Origin: Exiguobacterium alkaliphilum 12/1
GTDB lineage: Bacteria > Bacillota > Bacilli > Exiguobacteriales > Exiguobacteriaceae
Assembly (NCBI RefSeq): GCF_000714435.1
Contig: NZ_JJMW01000015.1
Coordinates: forward strand, 1 to 64,000
Reading direction: 5' to 3'
DNA length: 64,000 bases
The notes under the pieces were generated by a model. The model was not told the origin of the DNA. It saw only the letters and a list, made by a program, of their open reading frames with translations, and did no database searches. Made by a program: the position numbers and the translations under genes. The number at the start of each line of letters is the position of its first letter. The stretch's first letter is position 1. Below, piece by piece: positions 47,545 to 55,944 of this stretch.

Positions 47545-48696
47545 GTGAATCAGCAAAAACGGTTATACCAATTGATTTATGTCGCCATCTTTTTCGCCCA
47601 AGGTGCGTTAATTCCATACATGACGTTATTTTTCTCTCAATCCAGATTTGATTTGTCTCCGAGTGAGGTCGGGACGATCGTCGCGATTCTGCCGATTCTC
47701 TCCATCGGGGTGCAGCCGCTATGGGGAATGCTCGCCGATCGGACCGGTCGCGTCCGAGCTTGGCTCGTCCTCGCGATGATTGGCGCTGCCGCCATCTCGA
47801 TCACGTTTTTGTTCGCGACAGCTTACTTGTGGATCGTTCTGTTGATGGTCGCCTGGTCGATTTTCCAATGTGCCCACATCCCACTCGTTGACATGATGAC
47901 GCTCGACTATACGGCCCGCGCTAAAATCGATTACGGTGCGATTCGACTCTATGGCTCCGCCGGGTTCGCCATCGCTGTGTTCATGATGGGCCGAATCGCC
48001 GACACACCATGGGGGCTTTCGAGCACGTTCCTCCTCAGTGCGATCGTCCTCGTCCTTGGGAGTATCATCTTGCGGCGAATCGACGAACCGGGGTTGGCCC
48101 GGACGACGACCGTCGCGCCATTCGCCTGGTCGGCCGTGTGGAACGTCCCGTTCGTCGCTTTTTTAATCGGAGGGATGCTCGTCTTCGGTCCGATTTATGC
48201 GAACAACTATTACTTCGGCATTTACGTGACGAGTATCGGTGGGTCGACGACGCTCGTCGGGACATTATTTTTAGTCGCCGTGCTCTGTGAGATCCCATTC
48301 ATGAAAGTCGCGTATCAAATCGTCGCAAAACTCGGCACGGTGAACGTGCTCGCGGGCGCCGCCTTCATCTCGGCCATCCGAAACGGCTGGCTCGCCCTCG
48401 AGCCGCCACTTCTCGTCGTCTGGATCTTGGCAATCGTCCAAGGGCTCGTCGTCGGCTTGCTCATCCCGGTAGCGCTTCAGTTCGTAAGGAGCCTCGTCAG
48501 TCTGAACGTGACCTCGACGGCGATTGGCGTCTATATGGCACTCACGTCAGGTTTGGCGACGGCTGCCTTCAACCAATTGAGCGGAATCATCATTGAAGTC
48601 GACAGCATCATTGGTGTATTTTGGATGTACACCGCAGTCAGTCTTCTTGGAGCGGCTTTGTTTTTAGGCATGAGACGGTTCCGTGAGAAAGGATGA
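47545..48696 (+). CDS. MFS transporter, HcaT/LacY-like branch
   Basis: A 383-residue twelve-helix transporter with the WGMLADRTGRVRAWL motif between helices 2 and 3 (about 53-67). It resembles the MFS_1_like group with 3-phenylpropionate-type permeases. The substrate is unknown. It starts at GTG 47545 after AAAGGAAG, and nearly touches thpR, suggesting one operon with thpR and the ytlQ-like gene. Confidence 0.85.
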   Translation: MNQQKRLYQLIYVAIFFAQGALIPYMTLFFSQSRFDLSPSEVGTIVAILPILSIGVQPLWGMLADRTGRVRAWLVLAMIGAAAISITFLFATAYLWIVLLMVAWSIFQCAHIPLVDMMTLDYTARAKIDYGAIRLYGSAGFAIAVFMMGRIADTPWGLSSTFLLSAIVLVLGSIILRRIDEPGLARTTTVAPFAWSAVWNVPFVAFLIGGMLVFGPIYANNYYFGIYVTSIGGSTTLVGTLFLVAVLCEIPFMKVAYQIVAKLGTVNVLAGAAFISAIRNGWLALEPPLLVVWILAIVQGLVVGLLIPVALQFVRSLVSLNVTSTAIGVYMALTSGLATAAFNQLSGIIIEVDSIIGVFWMYTAVSLLGAALFLGMRRFREKG

Positions 48697-48701
48697 TTCC
48701 G

Positions 48702-49277
48702 ATGACGACACATTATTTTATCGCCTTGCCGATAGAAGCAGACGAGTTCGCACGCATTCAACGGGAAGTACTCCCTTATTATTCCTACCGCCGTGTCTAT
48801 CGACCGGACGAGTTCCATTTGACGCTTCAGTTTCTTGGGGCGCTCGATGACGATCAAGTCGAGGCCGTGAGAGAAATCACGAAACAAGTGGCGAATGAGA
48901 CGAGACCGTTCACGTTGACGTTCGAACAGATTGATTTCTTCGGTCGACCGGATCGTCCGCGCGTCTTGACGATCATTCCAGAAGCGTCGCCTGCACTCAC
49001 CGCGTTCGTGAGCACGTTGCGGGGACGATTGCACGATGAAGTACCGGGGCTCGACCGAAAAACGTTCGTCCCGCACGTCACACTCGCAAAAAAATGGGAC
49101 AGTGGCCATGTCGTGCCGCACATGGCACCGACGTTCCATGTTACCGAAACGATTGACGCGGCCGTCTTGTATCGAATCAACCCGAGTCACACCCCTGCTT
49201 ATGAAGCGGTGGACGTATTCCCGTTAACACGCTCAGAGGAGGACACATGGCGATCCCGATTAAAATTTTTGACGTGA
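48702..49277 (+). CDS. thpR: RNA 2',3'-cyclic phosphodiesterase
   Basis: A 191-residue member of the 2H phosphoesterases. The two catalytic HxT motifs are FHLTLQF (about 40) and FVPHVTLAK (about 127). The family opens 2',3'-cyclic phosphates on RNA ends. The counterpart is YtlP in B. subtilis. It overlaps the next gene by 31 bases. Confidence 0.9.
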   Translation: MTTHYFIALPIEADEFARIQREVLPYYSYRRVYRPDEFHLTLQFLGALDDDQVEAVREITKQVANETRPFTLTFEQIDFFGRPDRPRVLTIIPEASPALTAFVSTLRGRLHDEVPGLDRKTFVPHVTLAKKWDSGHVVPHMAPTFHVTETIDAAVLYRINPSHTPAYEAVDVFPLTRSEEDTWRSRLKFLT

Positions 49278-50086
49278 CGTCGAAGTATGAACGAAACGTC
49301 TTGGACCAATATAACCGTTACCAAGAATATGTGGAGTCCGATACGGCCCGCATGCGACGCTTGCACGAGCTCAATCGTTTGAATCCGCCCGAAGTCGTCG
49401 AGTTCGACAACCCGTGGTGGAAATTTTGGCGCAGAACCGAACGCATCGAACTCGAGCCGACCCCGTTGACCGATTCACAGTTTCAGGCGCTGTTGGCGTC
49501 GCGAAAGAAGATGCAAAAGTTGCAGTTCGCGTGCGAGGGTGCGACCGAGGCGGACGCCCCGTTGCTCGCATTTTTACGTGACTTCGGCTACCGGAACATG
49601 TTGACGGAATGGAATGAACACCATTTCTTCATGTTCCGTCCGGTCGTCCGTTGGAACGGGGCGACGGTGGAGTTGAGTCATCTCATCATCGGTCCGTCCC
49701 ATCTCTATATCGTCGAATGGCTCGAAGGGGACCGGAGCATCTATCACATATCAAAAGAGAAGACATGGATTCATCAGCCGCTCAAAGGGGAAAATACCCG
49801 TGTAGTCAATCCGCTCATCGCTTTGACGCGAACTGAGGAGATTGTCCGTCTGTTTCTTCCGTCCTATGACGGGGTCTTACAGAAAGTGACGGTGGCCCCG
49901 AACGGCTATTTCGATCATGTACCTACATCAAGCACGACCCAGTTCATCTCACGGTCGGACTATGACCAGTGGCTCAAACAAGTGAACGGGCGTGCCCCGA
50001 TCGTGAAAGCCCAACAAATTCGAGATGTGGCGACACTTCTAGACCAGACAGCTCAGATGCCGTTTCGACAATTTATAGATCAGTAG
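49247..50086 (+). CDS. YtlQ-like protein, possible nuclease-related fold
   Basis: A 279-residue protein without signal or membrane segments. Its place between thpR (YtlP) and the pullulanase matches YtlQ in B. subtilis. An early WWKFWRRTERIE segment is notable. The central region (NEHHFFMFRPVVRW, IIGPSHLYIVEWLEG) is reminiscent of NERD nuclease-related domains, where a conserved surface aspartate and glutamate would be expected; this is tentative. AGGAGGA precedes the start. Confidence 0.55.
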   Translation: MAIPIKIFDVTSKYERNVLDQYNRYQEYVESDTARMRRLHELNRLNPPEVVEFDNPWWKFWRRTERIELEPTPLTDSQFQALLASRKKMQKLQFACEGATEADAPLLAFLRDFGYRNMLTEWNEHHFFMFRPVVRWNGATVELSHLIIGPSHLYIVEWLEGDRSIYHISKEKTWIHQPLKGENTRVVNPLIALTRTEEIVRLFLPSYDGVLQKVTVAPNGYFDHVPTSSTTQFISRSDYDQWLKQVNGRAPIVKAQQIRDVATLLDQTAQMPFRQFIDQ

Positions 50087-50107
50087 GTAGGAGAGGATGA
50101 AACGCGT

Positions 50108-52273
50108 ATGCATCATACACATGACCAACAGACGACGACACATGCGACAATCGAGCGAGCGTCTTTATTATCGTTCGAATTGATCCGGCTCGAGGTCGTT
50201 CCAGAATATGAAGCCATTCCAGTGCAGATCGAACAAAATGGGCGCCCTGTCGACTATACGATTGTCGACGAACGTTGGACCGAGACGGGGACGATGGAAC
50301 GGGACGTGAGATTGAGCCGGCCCGTCTCGCTCGAGACCGTCTATACCGTCTTCCACCCGGGCCATAAGACGATCGTCGCAGTCCCAAGAGAGATCGTCCA
50401 GACCAAAGAGTTCGAGCGGCGTTATGCGTATGACGGCCCGCTCGGTCTCGTCTTCGGTGCAACTACGATTGAAGCGTTCATTTGGTCACCGGTCGCCTTC
50501 TCGATATGGGTGACGGTGCACGATGAGACGACCTCCCGTGAAATCGAACGGTTTCGGATGACGCGACAAAGTCGCGGCGTCTGGCATGCCGACATTCCGC
50601 GATTATATGAAGGGCTCCTCTATCGGCTGCACGTGAAGACGCCGGTCGAGACGAACGATGTCGTCGACCCTTACGCGAAAGCCGTCAGTCTCAACGGCGA
50701 GTTTGGCGTACTGGTCGATGTCGAGTCCCATCTCGCCTCAAGCGTCGAACGAGTGGAGCGGCCGCCGCTTCGAAAAGCGACAGATGCCGTCATTTACGAG
50801 TTACACATCCGTGATTTCACGAGCCATCCGTCATCGACGAGCCGCATGAAAGGGTTGTACGGAAGCGTGGCAGAGACGGGACTCACGACACAAGCCGGAC
50901 ATAGTGCCGGGCTCGACTATATCAAACAGCTCGGCGTGACCCACGTCCAACTGCTTCCGGTCCATGATTTTGGAAGTGTCGATGAGGCGACCCGCATGCC
51001 GTACAATTGGGGATATGATCCGATTCATTGGTTCGCGATTGAAGGCAGTTACGCGAGCGAACCGAGGGCGCCGTTGTCCCGCGTGACCGAGTACGCCGAG
51101 CTCGTCACCGACTTGCACCGCGCCGGCCTCCGGGTCGTTGTCGACGTCGTCATGAATCACGTTTACGTTCGGGAGCAATCCGCCCTCGAGGCGCTCGTCC
51201 CGTATTATTTCTTCCGCTACGAACATGACGGGACTGTGGCGAACGGCACCGGGGTCGGGAACGATACCGCGTCCGAGCGCTACATGATGCGGCGCATGAT
51301 CGTCGACTGTGTGACCTATTTCGCGTCGGCATATCACGTGGATGGATTCCGGTTCGACTTGATGGGGATCCATGACGTAGAGACGATGAATCAAGTGCGC
51401 ATCGCGCTCGATAAAATCGATCGCTCCATCCTGATTTATGGGGAAGGGTGGGACTTGGCGACACCGCTCAGTCCGTCAGTGAAAGCGACGTCGCATAACG
51501 CTTCCCATATGCCGCGCATCGGTCACTTCAACGACATGATGCGGGATGCGCTCAAAGGCTCGACGTTCAACGACCGCGAGCGTGGGTTCGTCTCCGGTAA
51601 TGAGTGGCGAGAGTGGGAACTGAGAGAATGTTTGACCGGTGCCGTTCAAATTCCGAACGTGACGGTCGGCCGCTTCCCGAGCCCGCAATATACGATCAAT
51701 TATGTCGAGGCGCACGACAACTACACGACGTATGACAAGTTGAAGCTCGCATGCGAGGACATCGACGAGGCGACACGGCTACGGATGCAACGATTTGCCA
51801 CGGCCATCGTCCTCACCTCCCAAGGCGTGCCCTTCTTACACGCAGGACAGGAGTTCGGTCGGACGAAGCATGGGGTCGAGAATAGTTATAACGCACCCGA
51901 CCGAATCAACCATCTCGACTGGGACCTCCGCGACGAGCGTGCTTGCGAAGTCGAATATGTGAAAACGTTGCTCAAGCTGCGGCGTCGCCATACGTGCTTC
52001 CGGTATGACACACGACAAAAAGTCATCGAGCAGTTCAAGTTTTTACCGTCTCCCGCTGGCGTCATCGCCTACGAGGTGACGGCGAGCCATTCGTATGATG
52101 CGTGGCAACGTGTCCGCGTTTATTTGAACGGGACGTTTGAAGACGTGACGTTCCATGCGGAAGGGGATTGGAACGTGTTCGTCCAGGGCGAGACGGCGAG
52201 CTTGACGCCGATTGACCGGAATCCAGCCGAGATTCGAGTCGAGTCGTTGTCAATGACGATTATCGCGTGTTAA
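50108..52273 (+). CDS. amyX: Type I pullulanase
   Basis: A 721-residue debranching enzyme cleaving alpha-1,6 links in pullulan and glycogen-like glucans. An N-terminal region, a CBM48 domain (about 110-200) and a GH13 barrel follow. The pullulanase signature YNWGYDP is near 299. The catalytic residues are Asp417 (GFRFDLMGIHD), Glu446 (YGEGWD) and Asp537 (VEAHDNYTTYD). There is no signal peptide, so it acts inside the cell. Length and context match B. subtilis AmyX. Confidence 0.95.
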   Translation: MHHTHDQQTTTHATIERASLLSFELIRLEVVPEYEAIPVQIEQNGRPVDYTIVDERWTETGTMERDVRLSRPVSLETVYTVFHPGHKTIVAVPREIVQTKEFERRYAYDGPLGLVFGATTIEAFIWSPVAFSIWVTVHDETTSREIERFRMTRQSRGVWHADIPRLYEGLLYRLHVKTPVETNDVVDPYAKAVSLNGEFGVLVDVESHLASSVERVERPPLRKATDAVIYELHIRDFTSHPSSTSRMKGLYGSVAETGLTTQAGHSAGLDYIKQLGVTHVQLLPVHDFGSVDEATRMPYNWGYDPIHWFAIEGSYASEPRAPLSRVTEYAELVTDLHRAGLRVVVDVVMNHVYVREQSALEALVPYYFFRYEHDGTVANGTGVGNDTASERYMMRRMIVDCVTYFASAYHVDGFRFDLMGIHDVETMNQVRIALDKIDRSILIYGEGWDLATPLSPSVKATSHNASHMPRIGHFNDMMRDALKGSTFNDRERGFVSGNEWREWELRECLTGAVQIPNVTVGRFPSPQYTINYVEAHDNYTTYDKLKLACEDIDEATRLRMQRFATAIVLTSQGVPFLHAGQEFGRTKHGVENSYNAPDRINHLDWDLRDERACEVEYVKTLLKLRRRHTCFRYDTRQKVIEQFKFLPSPAGVIAYEVTASHSYDAWQRVRVYLNGTFEDVTFHAEGDWNVFVQGETASLTPIDRNPAEIRVESLSMTIIAC

Positions 52274-52317
52274 TATGGTGATTGTATCTTTTTAACTTCT
52301 TATGAGATTTGAGCGTG

Positions 52318-53109
52318 ATGACTATGTATTCAGATATAATCGGTGCGCTCGGCGAGGAATGGACGGTCGCCTCCGCAGGCGGCATCACTGGCGAGGCATA
52401 CGTGGCGACGACGCGCCAACAAAAAATCTTCGTCAAGCGAAATTCGTCTCCATTCTTGGCGATTTTATCTGCCGAAGGCATCGTTCCAAAATTGTTATGG
52501 ACAAAACGGATGTACAACGGTGACGTCCTCAGTGCCCAACAGTTTATCGAAGGTCGTGAACTGTCGCCAGCCGATATGCAACGTTCGGACGTGGCGGCAC
52601 AACTTGGAAAAATCCATCATTCGAAAGAGCTATTATTCATGTTACAGCAATTAAATCATACACCCGTCACGTCGTCGCTTTTGCTCCGGCAATGTGTCGC
52701 CTACGGCCAAGATGAGTCGAACCGAATAATCGACGAGGCCATACAGTGGCTCACCCGCCATCAGCCGGCCGATGACGACCGAGAGCTCGTCGTCTGTCAT
52801 TCGGACTTGAATCATAACAACTGGCTAGAAGATGAATCCGGCCAACTGTACTTGACCGACTGGGACGATGCGATTATCGCTGATCGTGCCTTCGACTTGG
52901 CGATGGTGCTCTACAGTTACGTCGATGAGGCGGGCTGGGAGGATTGGTTCCGTCAATACGGCGTCGACTTGACGCAGTCGTTGCATGAACGCATGCATTG
53001 GTACGCCGTCGCGCAAACCGTGCTTACGATTTATGGGGAACAAAGTGATCTCGAGCGGCTCGAAGGTCTCACGGTGTTGAAAGAACTTCTCGAGGAAGCC
53101 GATGAATGA
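52318..53109 (+). CDS. ytmP: Phosphotransferase of the APH/choline kinase fold (YtmP-like)
   Basis: About 263 residues with the kinase-like motifs VVCHSDLNHNNWL (catalytic loop, about 160) and LTDWDDA (metal-binding aspartate, about 180). It resembles YtmP of B. subtilis, next to trmB/ytmQ as here. The substrate is unknown. The start is uncertain: ATG 52318, ATG 52324 or TTG 52309, none with a strong ribosome site. Confidence 0.85.
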   Translation: MTMYSDIIGALGEEWTVASAGGITGEAYVATTRQQKIFVKRNSSPFLAILSAEGIVPKLLWTKRMYNGDVLSAQQFIEGRELSPADMQRSDVAAQLGKIHHSKELLFMLQQLNHTPVTSSLLLRQCVAYGQDESNRIIDEAIQWLTRHQPADDDRELVVCHSDLNHNNWLEDESGQLYLTDWDDAIIADRAFDLAMVLYSYVDEAGWEDWFRQYGVDLTQSLHERMHWYAVAQTVLTIYGEQSDLERLEGLTVLKELLEEADE

Positions 53110-53117
53110 ACAAAAAA

Positions 53118-53149
53118 AGGGATGGCCCGGTAATCGGGTCATCCCTTTC
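53118..53149. terminator. Bidirectional terminator after ytmP
   Basis: AAGGGATGGCCCG pairs with CGGGTCATCCCTT. The A run on the left also serves the small minus-strand gene that ends at 53158. Confidence 0.9.
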
Positions 53150-53157
53150 CATATGCA

Positions 53158-53268
53158 TCACACATCATCTGGTTTCATAAAGAACGCCCATACGAACGTC
53201 GCGATGACGGCGCCGAAAAATGTTAACGGGGCCGCATAAAAAATCAAAAATTGGTCCAACGTGCTCAT
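53158..53268 (-). CDS. 36-residue single-pass membrane peptide
   Basis: A short frame, MSTLDQFLIFYAAPLTFF..., of 36 residues with one long hydrophobic segment (about 7-32) and a charged C terminus (KPDDV). ATG 53268 is preceded by GGGAGG at ideal spacing, and a terminator follows its stop. These signals support a real gene although no family is recognised. Confidence 0.65.
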   Translation of the reverse strand: MSTLDQFLIFYAAPLTFFGAVIATFVWAFFMKPDDV

Positions 53269-53404
53269 CAATCTAACCTCCCTATGAAGGATGATATACG
53301 TTCATTAAACAATGTTTTCGTGTATAATCGCAAGGGGACTGCTTGCTCGATGGGCCACAGTCGGAATAAACTTGAACATTTCATGAACGAAAGGTAGGAT
53401 TTTC

Positions 53405-54052
53405 ATGCGATTACGCCATAAGCCTTGGGCGAAAGATTATATGCAAGCTCAAGAACACGTTTTTATCTCCGAACCAGAGACGCTGAAAGGGAAGTGGAAC
53501 GAGGAGTTCGGTAACGAAAACCCGCTCTATATCGAGGTCGGGTCCGGGAAAGGTCAATTTATTTTTGGGATGGCCACACAATTCCCAGACGTCAACTTCA
53601 TTGCCATCGAGTTGTTCGAGAGCGTAGCTGTGTCAATCGTTCAAAAGTTGGTCGAGACGCCGATGCCGAACGTGCGCGTCTTGACGGTCGATGCGAAACA
53701 GCTCGTTGACTATTTTGATGCCGGTGAAGTCGATCGCATCTACTTGAACTTCTCGGACCCATGGCCGAAAACACGTCACGCAAAACGTCGTCTGACGTAC
53801 AAGACGTTCCTCGCCACGTACGAGGCCGTATTGCCGCGTGGGGGCGAGATTCACTTCAAGACGGATAACCGCGGTCTATTCGAATACTCACTCGAAAGCA
53901 TGAGCCAGTACGGCATGTACTTCACCGATATTTCACTTGATCTTCACGTAAATGAACCGGCCGATAACGTTAGAACCGAGTATGAAGAGCGGTTTAGCGC
54001 CATGGGGCAACCGATCTATCGTATGGAAGCCGCGTTCCGATCGAAAATTTGA
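53405..54052 (+). CDS. trmB: tRNA (guanine-N7-)-methyltransferase
   Basis: A 215-residue SAM-dependent enzyme that methylates G46 of tRNA. The SAM motif IEVGSGKGQFIF (about 42-53) and the family signature NFSDPWPKTRHAKRRL (about 117-132) are clear. The gene matches YtmQ of B. subtilis in sequence and location. AAAGGTAGG precedes the start. Confidence 0.96.
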   Translation: MRLRHKPWAKDYMQAQEHVFISEPETLKGKWNEEFGNENPLYIEVGSGKGQFIFGMATQFPDVNFIAIELFESVAVSIVQKLVETPMPNVRVLTVDAKQLVDYFDAGEVDRIYLNFSDPWPKTRHAKRRLTYKTFLATYEAVLPRGGEIHFKTDNRGLFEYSLESMSQYGMYFTDISLDLHVNEPADNVRTEYEERFSAMGQPIYRMEAAFRSKI

Positions 54053-54157
54053 CACGCTTTTTTCTTATTTTAATAGCATTTTCTTCACACTTTTTTCTTT
54101 CTTCTTGGTACAATAGGAATGACGCTAAATTGGAATTAAAGAAGGGGGAACATGGGG

Positions 54158-54667
54158 ATGTTGAAAAAAGCATGGGCAAGCCTGCTTGCAGTAATCTTCA
54201 TTCTGACAATCGCACCACTGAATCCGTCGGCGAACGAGGCGTTCTTGGACGCCCTCGAAGAGGATTTAAAAGCCACGCACTATGATTACAAAGAAGGAAC
54301 GGCTGAAATTATCAAGCAAGAGACGCTTACGTCTTCGAACGGTAATGAAATCATTGCGGCGGTCGTCGAACTCGATACGATTCGTGACGGGATCTTCATC
54401 ACACGCAAGACCGAGTTCCATTATTTCGATGCGACAGAAAACAAGATTTTAGAAACGGCGGACCTTGCTGAAGTCGAGGGTGCGACAGAGTTTTCAGATG
54501 CGAACATCGATTTGCTCGGACAAAAAGTCGTTTACTGGTTACCAGTTTTAATCATGTTATTGTTGATTGCGATTCCAGCACTCATCTTGTTCTTCGTCGT
54601 GCCACGTTTCTACTCGACGACTGAATACATGAACCCGATTTACGAGAAAAACGATAATCCACGCTAA
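54158..54667 (+). CDS. Exported protein with a C-terminal membrane anchor, unknown function
   Basis: About 169 residues. An N-terminal hydrophobic stretch (about 4-22) resembles a signal sequence; residues 25-125 are acidic and likely outside; a second membrane segment (about 127-150, VLIMLLLIAIPALILFFVV) is followed by a short tail. ATG 54158 lies ten bases after GAAGGGGG; ATG 54152 is the alternative. No family is recognised. Confidence 0.6.
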   Translation: MLKKAWASLLAVIFILTIAPLNPSANEAFLDALEEDLKATHYDYKEGTAEIIKQETLTSSNGNEIIAAVVELDTIRDGIFITRKTEFHYFDATENKILETADLAEVEGATEFSDANIDLLGQKVVYWLPVLIMLLLIAIPALILFFVVPRFYSTTEYMNPIYEKNDNPR

Positions 54668-54712
54668 AAAAGAGCCAAAAGGCTCAGCTTGTTGACTTAC
54701 ATCAATTGAATC

Positions 54713-54834
54713 GCTCGTCCTTCCGGCGCTTACGTTTTCCGCAGGCAATCCCGGAGCCGCATCGCGACTCGCGTCGCTGCCGGGTCTCCGTCGGATTGCT
54801 TTTCCTGCCGGAGTCGGGGCGCCGTCGGACGAGC
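54713..54834 (+). ncRNA. GC-rich multi-part stem, possible RNA
   Basis: GCTCGTCC (54713-54720) pairs with GGACGAGC (54827-54834); GGCGC (54725-54729) with GCGCC (54819-54823); GCAGG (54741-54745) with CCTGC (54804-54808); CAATCC (54746-54751) with GGATTG (54793-54798); CGGAG (54752-54756) with CTCCG (54786-54790); GCGAC with GTCGC inside. It is directly followed by a terminator. No RNA family is recognised and no clear promoter is seen. Confidence 0.4.
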
Positions 54835-54835
54835 A

Positions 54836-54873
54836 ACACAAACGGTCGCCGTCGGGTGGCCGTTTGTGTTTTT
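54836..54873 (+). terminator. Strong plus-strand terminator
   Basis: ACACAAACGG plus TCGCC pairs with GGTGG plus CCGTTTGTGT around GTCG, followed by TTTTT. It ends the structured segment. Confidence 0.85.
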
Positions 54874-54900
54874 CTAGGGGGGCTCGATCTCTTAGAACAC

Positions 54901-54941
54901 AAAAAAGACGAACCGATCCGCTTTTTGCGAAGGGGTTCGTC
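54901..54941 (-). terminator. Terminator of the dhaKLM operon
   Basis: On the minus strand GACGAACC (54941-54934) pairs with GGTTCGTC (54914-54907), with a GCGxxxxxCGC inner stem, followed by TTTTTT. Confidence 0.8.
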
Positions 54942-54970
54942 AACAGCTTGAGAGCCGAAAGGCTTTTTTT

Positions 54971-55333
54971 TCATGCTTCTTGTTTCAGTTGATCCATGAT
55001 TTGATCGAGCTCCATCCCGTTTCTAGACGAGACGGCTGCGACGAACGCACTCTCGACAATCGGACCGTCATAGAACTGGACGGCTTTATCGCCTTCATAC
55101 ATATCGATTGCCAATTCGGCGTTCATCGTCGCCGAACCGATATCGGATAAGAGGAGCGCCTCTTTGTCGACGGCTTCAATCGCCTCGAGGATTCGAGTCA
55201 CATCGGTCCCGATGCTCCCATCTTCGAGTCCGCCGGCGAGATGGATTGGGACCGTCGGCGCCATTTCTTTCAACAAGTCTTGGATCCCTTCAGCAATTTT
55301 TTTACTGTGGGAGACGATGATAAGTTCGACGAT
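54971..55333 (-). CDS. dhaM: Dihydroxyacetone kinase phosphotransfer subunit, AUC start
   Basis: A 120-residue EIIA-mannose-like protein that passes PTS phosphate to DhaL-bound ADP. The full frame begins (I)VELIIVSHSKKIAEG; the phosphorylated histidine is His9. The only codon at the right place is ATC (55333-55331), eight bases after AAGGAGGT and one base after the dhaL stop. An in-frame TGA lies just upstream, and the next usable start (TTG at residue 20) would remove the active-site histidine. So either AUC initiates here or there is a mutation or sequencing error at the start codon. Confidence 0.85.
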   Translation of the reverse strand: MVELIIVSHSKKIAEGIQDLLKEMAPTVPIHLAGGLEDGSIGTDVTRILEAIEAVDKEALLLSDIGSATMNAELAIDMYEGDKAVQFYDGPIVESAFVAAVSSRNGMELDQIMDQLKQEA

Positions 55334-55334
55334 G

Positions 55335-55925
55335 TTAACCGACCTCCTTCATGATGGCTTTCAAGATGATGGCGCTCGACATTGCACCGGGGTCGACCGT
55401 GCCCCGAGAGTTCTCTCCGAAGTATGAAGCACGGCCTTTCGTCGCTTTCATATCTTCCGTGTCATGGACGAGACGGTCGAGCTTTTCTGCGTAATCGTCC
55501 GAATCGGACAACCCCTTCAAAAACGGTTCCCATACATCGACCATCGTCTTTTGACCGACCTCGGATTTTCCGCGTGCCTTGATGGACGCGGCGCCTTCTT
55601 CTAACGCTTGCTTGACGAGCGGGAAGTCGGCCTCGGTCGCATCGCCGAACGCTGTCGCGGCTTTGACGAAAGCGGACCCGTAAAGCGGACCGGCTGCTCC
55701 GCCGACTTTTGCCATGAGCGTCATGCCGACTTTTTTACTCAGCGCGCCTAACGATTCATAGTCGTCATCAAGAATGGCGGAGACGGCATCGAACCCACGG
55801 GACATGTTGATCCCGTGGTCCCCATCGCCGATAGCGCGATCTAGGTCGGTCAACGTGTCTTTATGTGCTTCGATCTCTGATTGGGCGTTTCGTAGCGCTT
55901 TTTTCAATCCATCAATCGTTAACAT
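55335..55925 (-). CDS. dhaL: Dihydroxyacetone kinase ADP-binding subunit
   Basis: A 196-residue protein that holds ADP as a permanent cofactor and phosphorylates dihydroxyacetone bound to DhaK. Nucleotide/magnesium binding aspartates are in DRAIGDGDHGINM (about 29-41), and the VGGAAGPLYGSAF loop is near 75. It lies between dhaK and dhaM in an operon. Confidence 0.96.
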   Translation of the reverse strand: MLTIDGLKKALRNAQSEIEAHKDTLTDLDRAIGDGDHGINMSRGFDAVSAILDDDYESLGALSKKVGMTLMAKVGGAAGPLYGSAFVKAATAFGDATEADFPLVKQALEEGAASIKARGKSEVGQKTMVDVWEPFLKGLSDSDDYAEKLDRLVHDTEDMKATKGRASYFGENSRGTVDPGAMSSAIILKAIMKEVG

Positions 55926-55944
55926 GCGATCAACACCTCGTTTG

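Larger units (their letters stand above)
54668..54970. other. 303-bp structured non-coding element
   Basis: This gap has no gene but much secondary structure. Near-matching ends form inverted repeats: GAGCC-AAAA-GGCTC with GCTTGTTGAC at left (54672-54696), and GTCAACAGCTTG with AGCC-GAAA-GGCT at right (54939-54964). Each end hairpin has a run of T in the outward direction. Inside lie a long GC-rich stem (54713-54834) and two terminators facing opposite ways. It could be a mobile hairpin element, a structured RNA gene, or stacked terminators. Confidence 0.55.

Noticed and set aside
54690-54951. Short open frames within the structured element beside dhaM
   Set aside because: They lack ribosome sites, are arginine/serine-rich and follow from the GC-rich inverted repeats; the segment is better read as non-coding.
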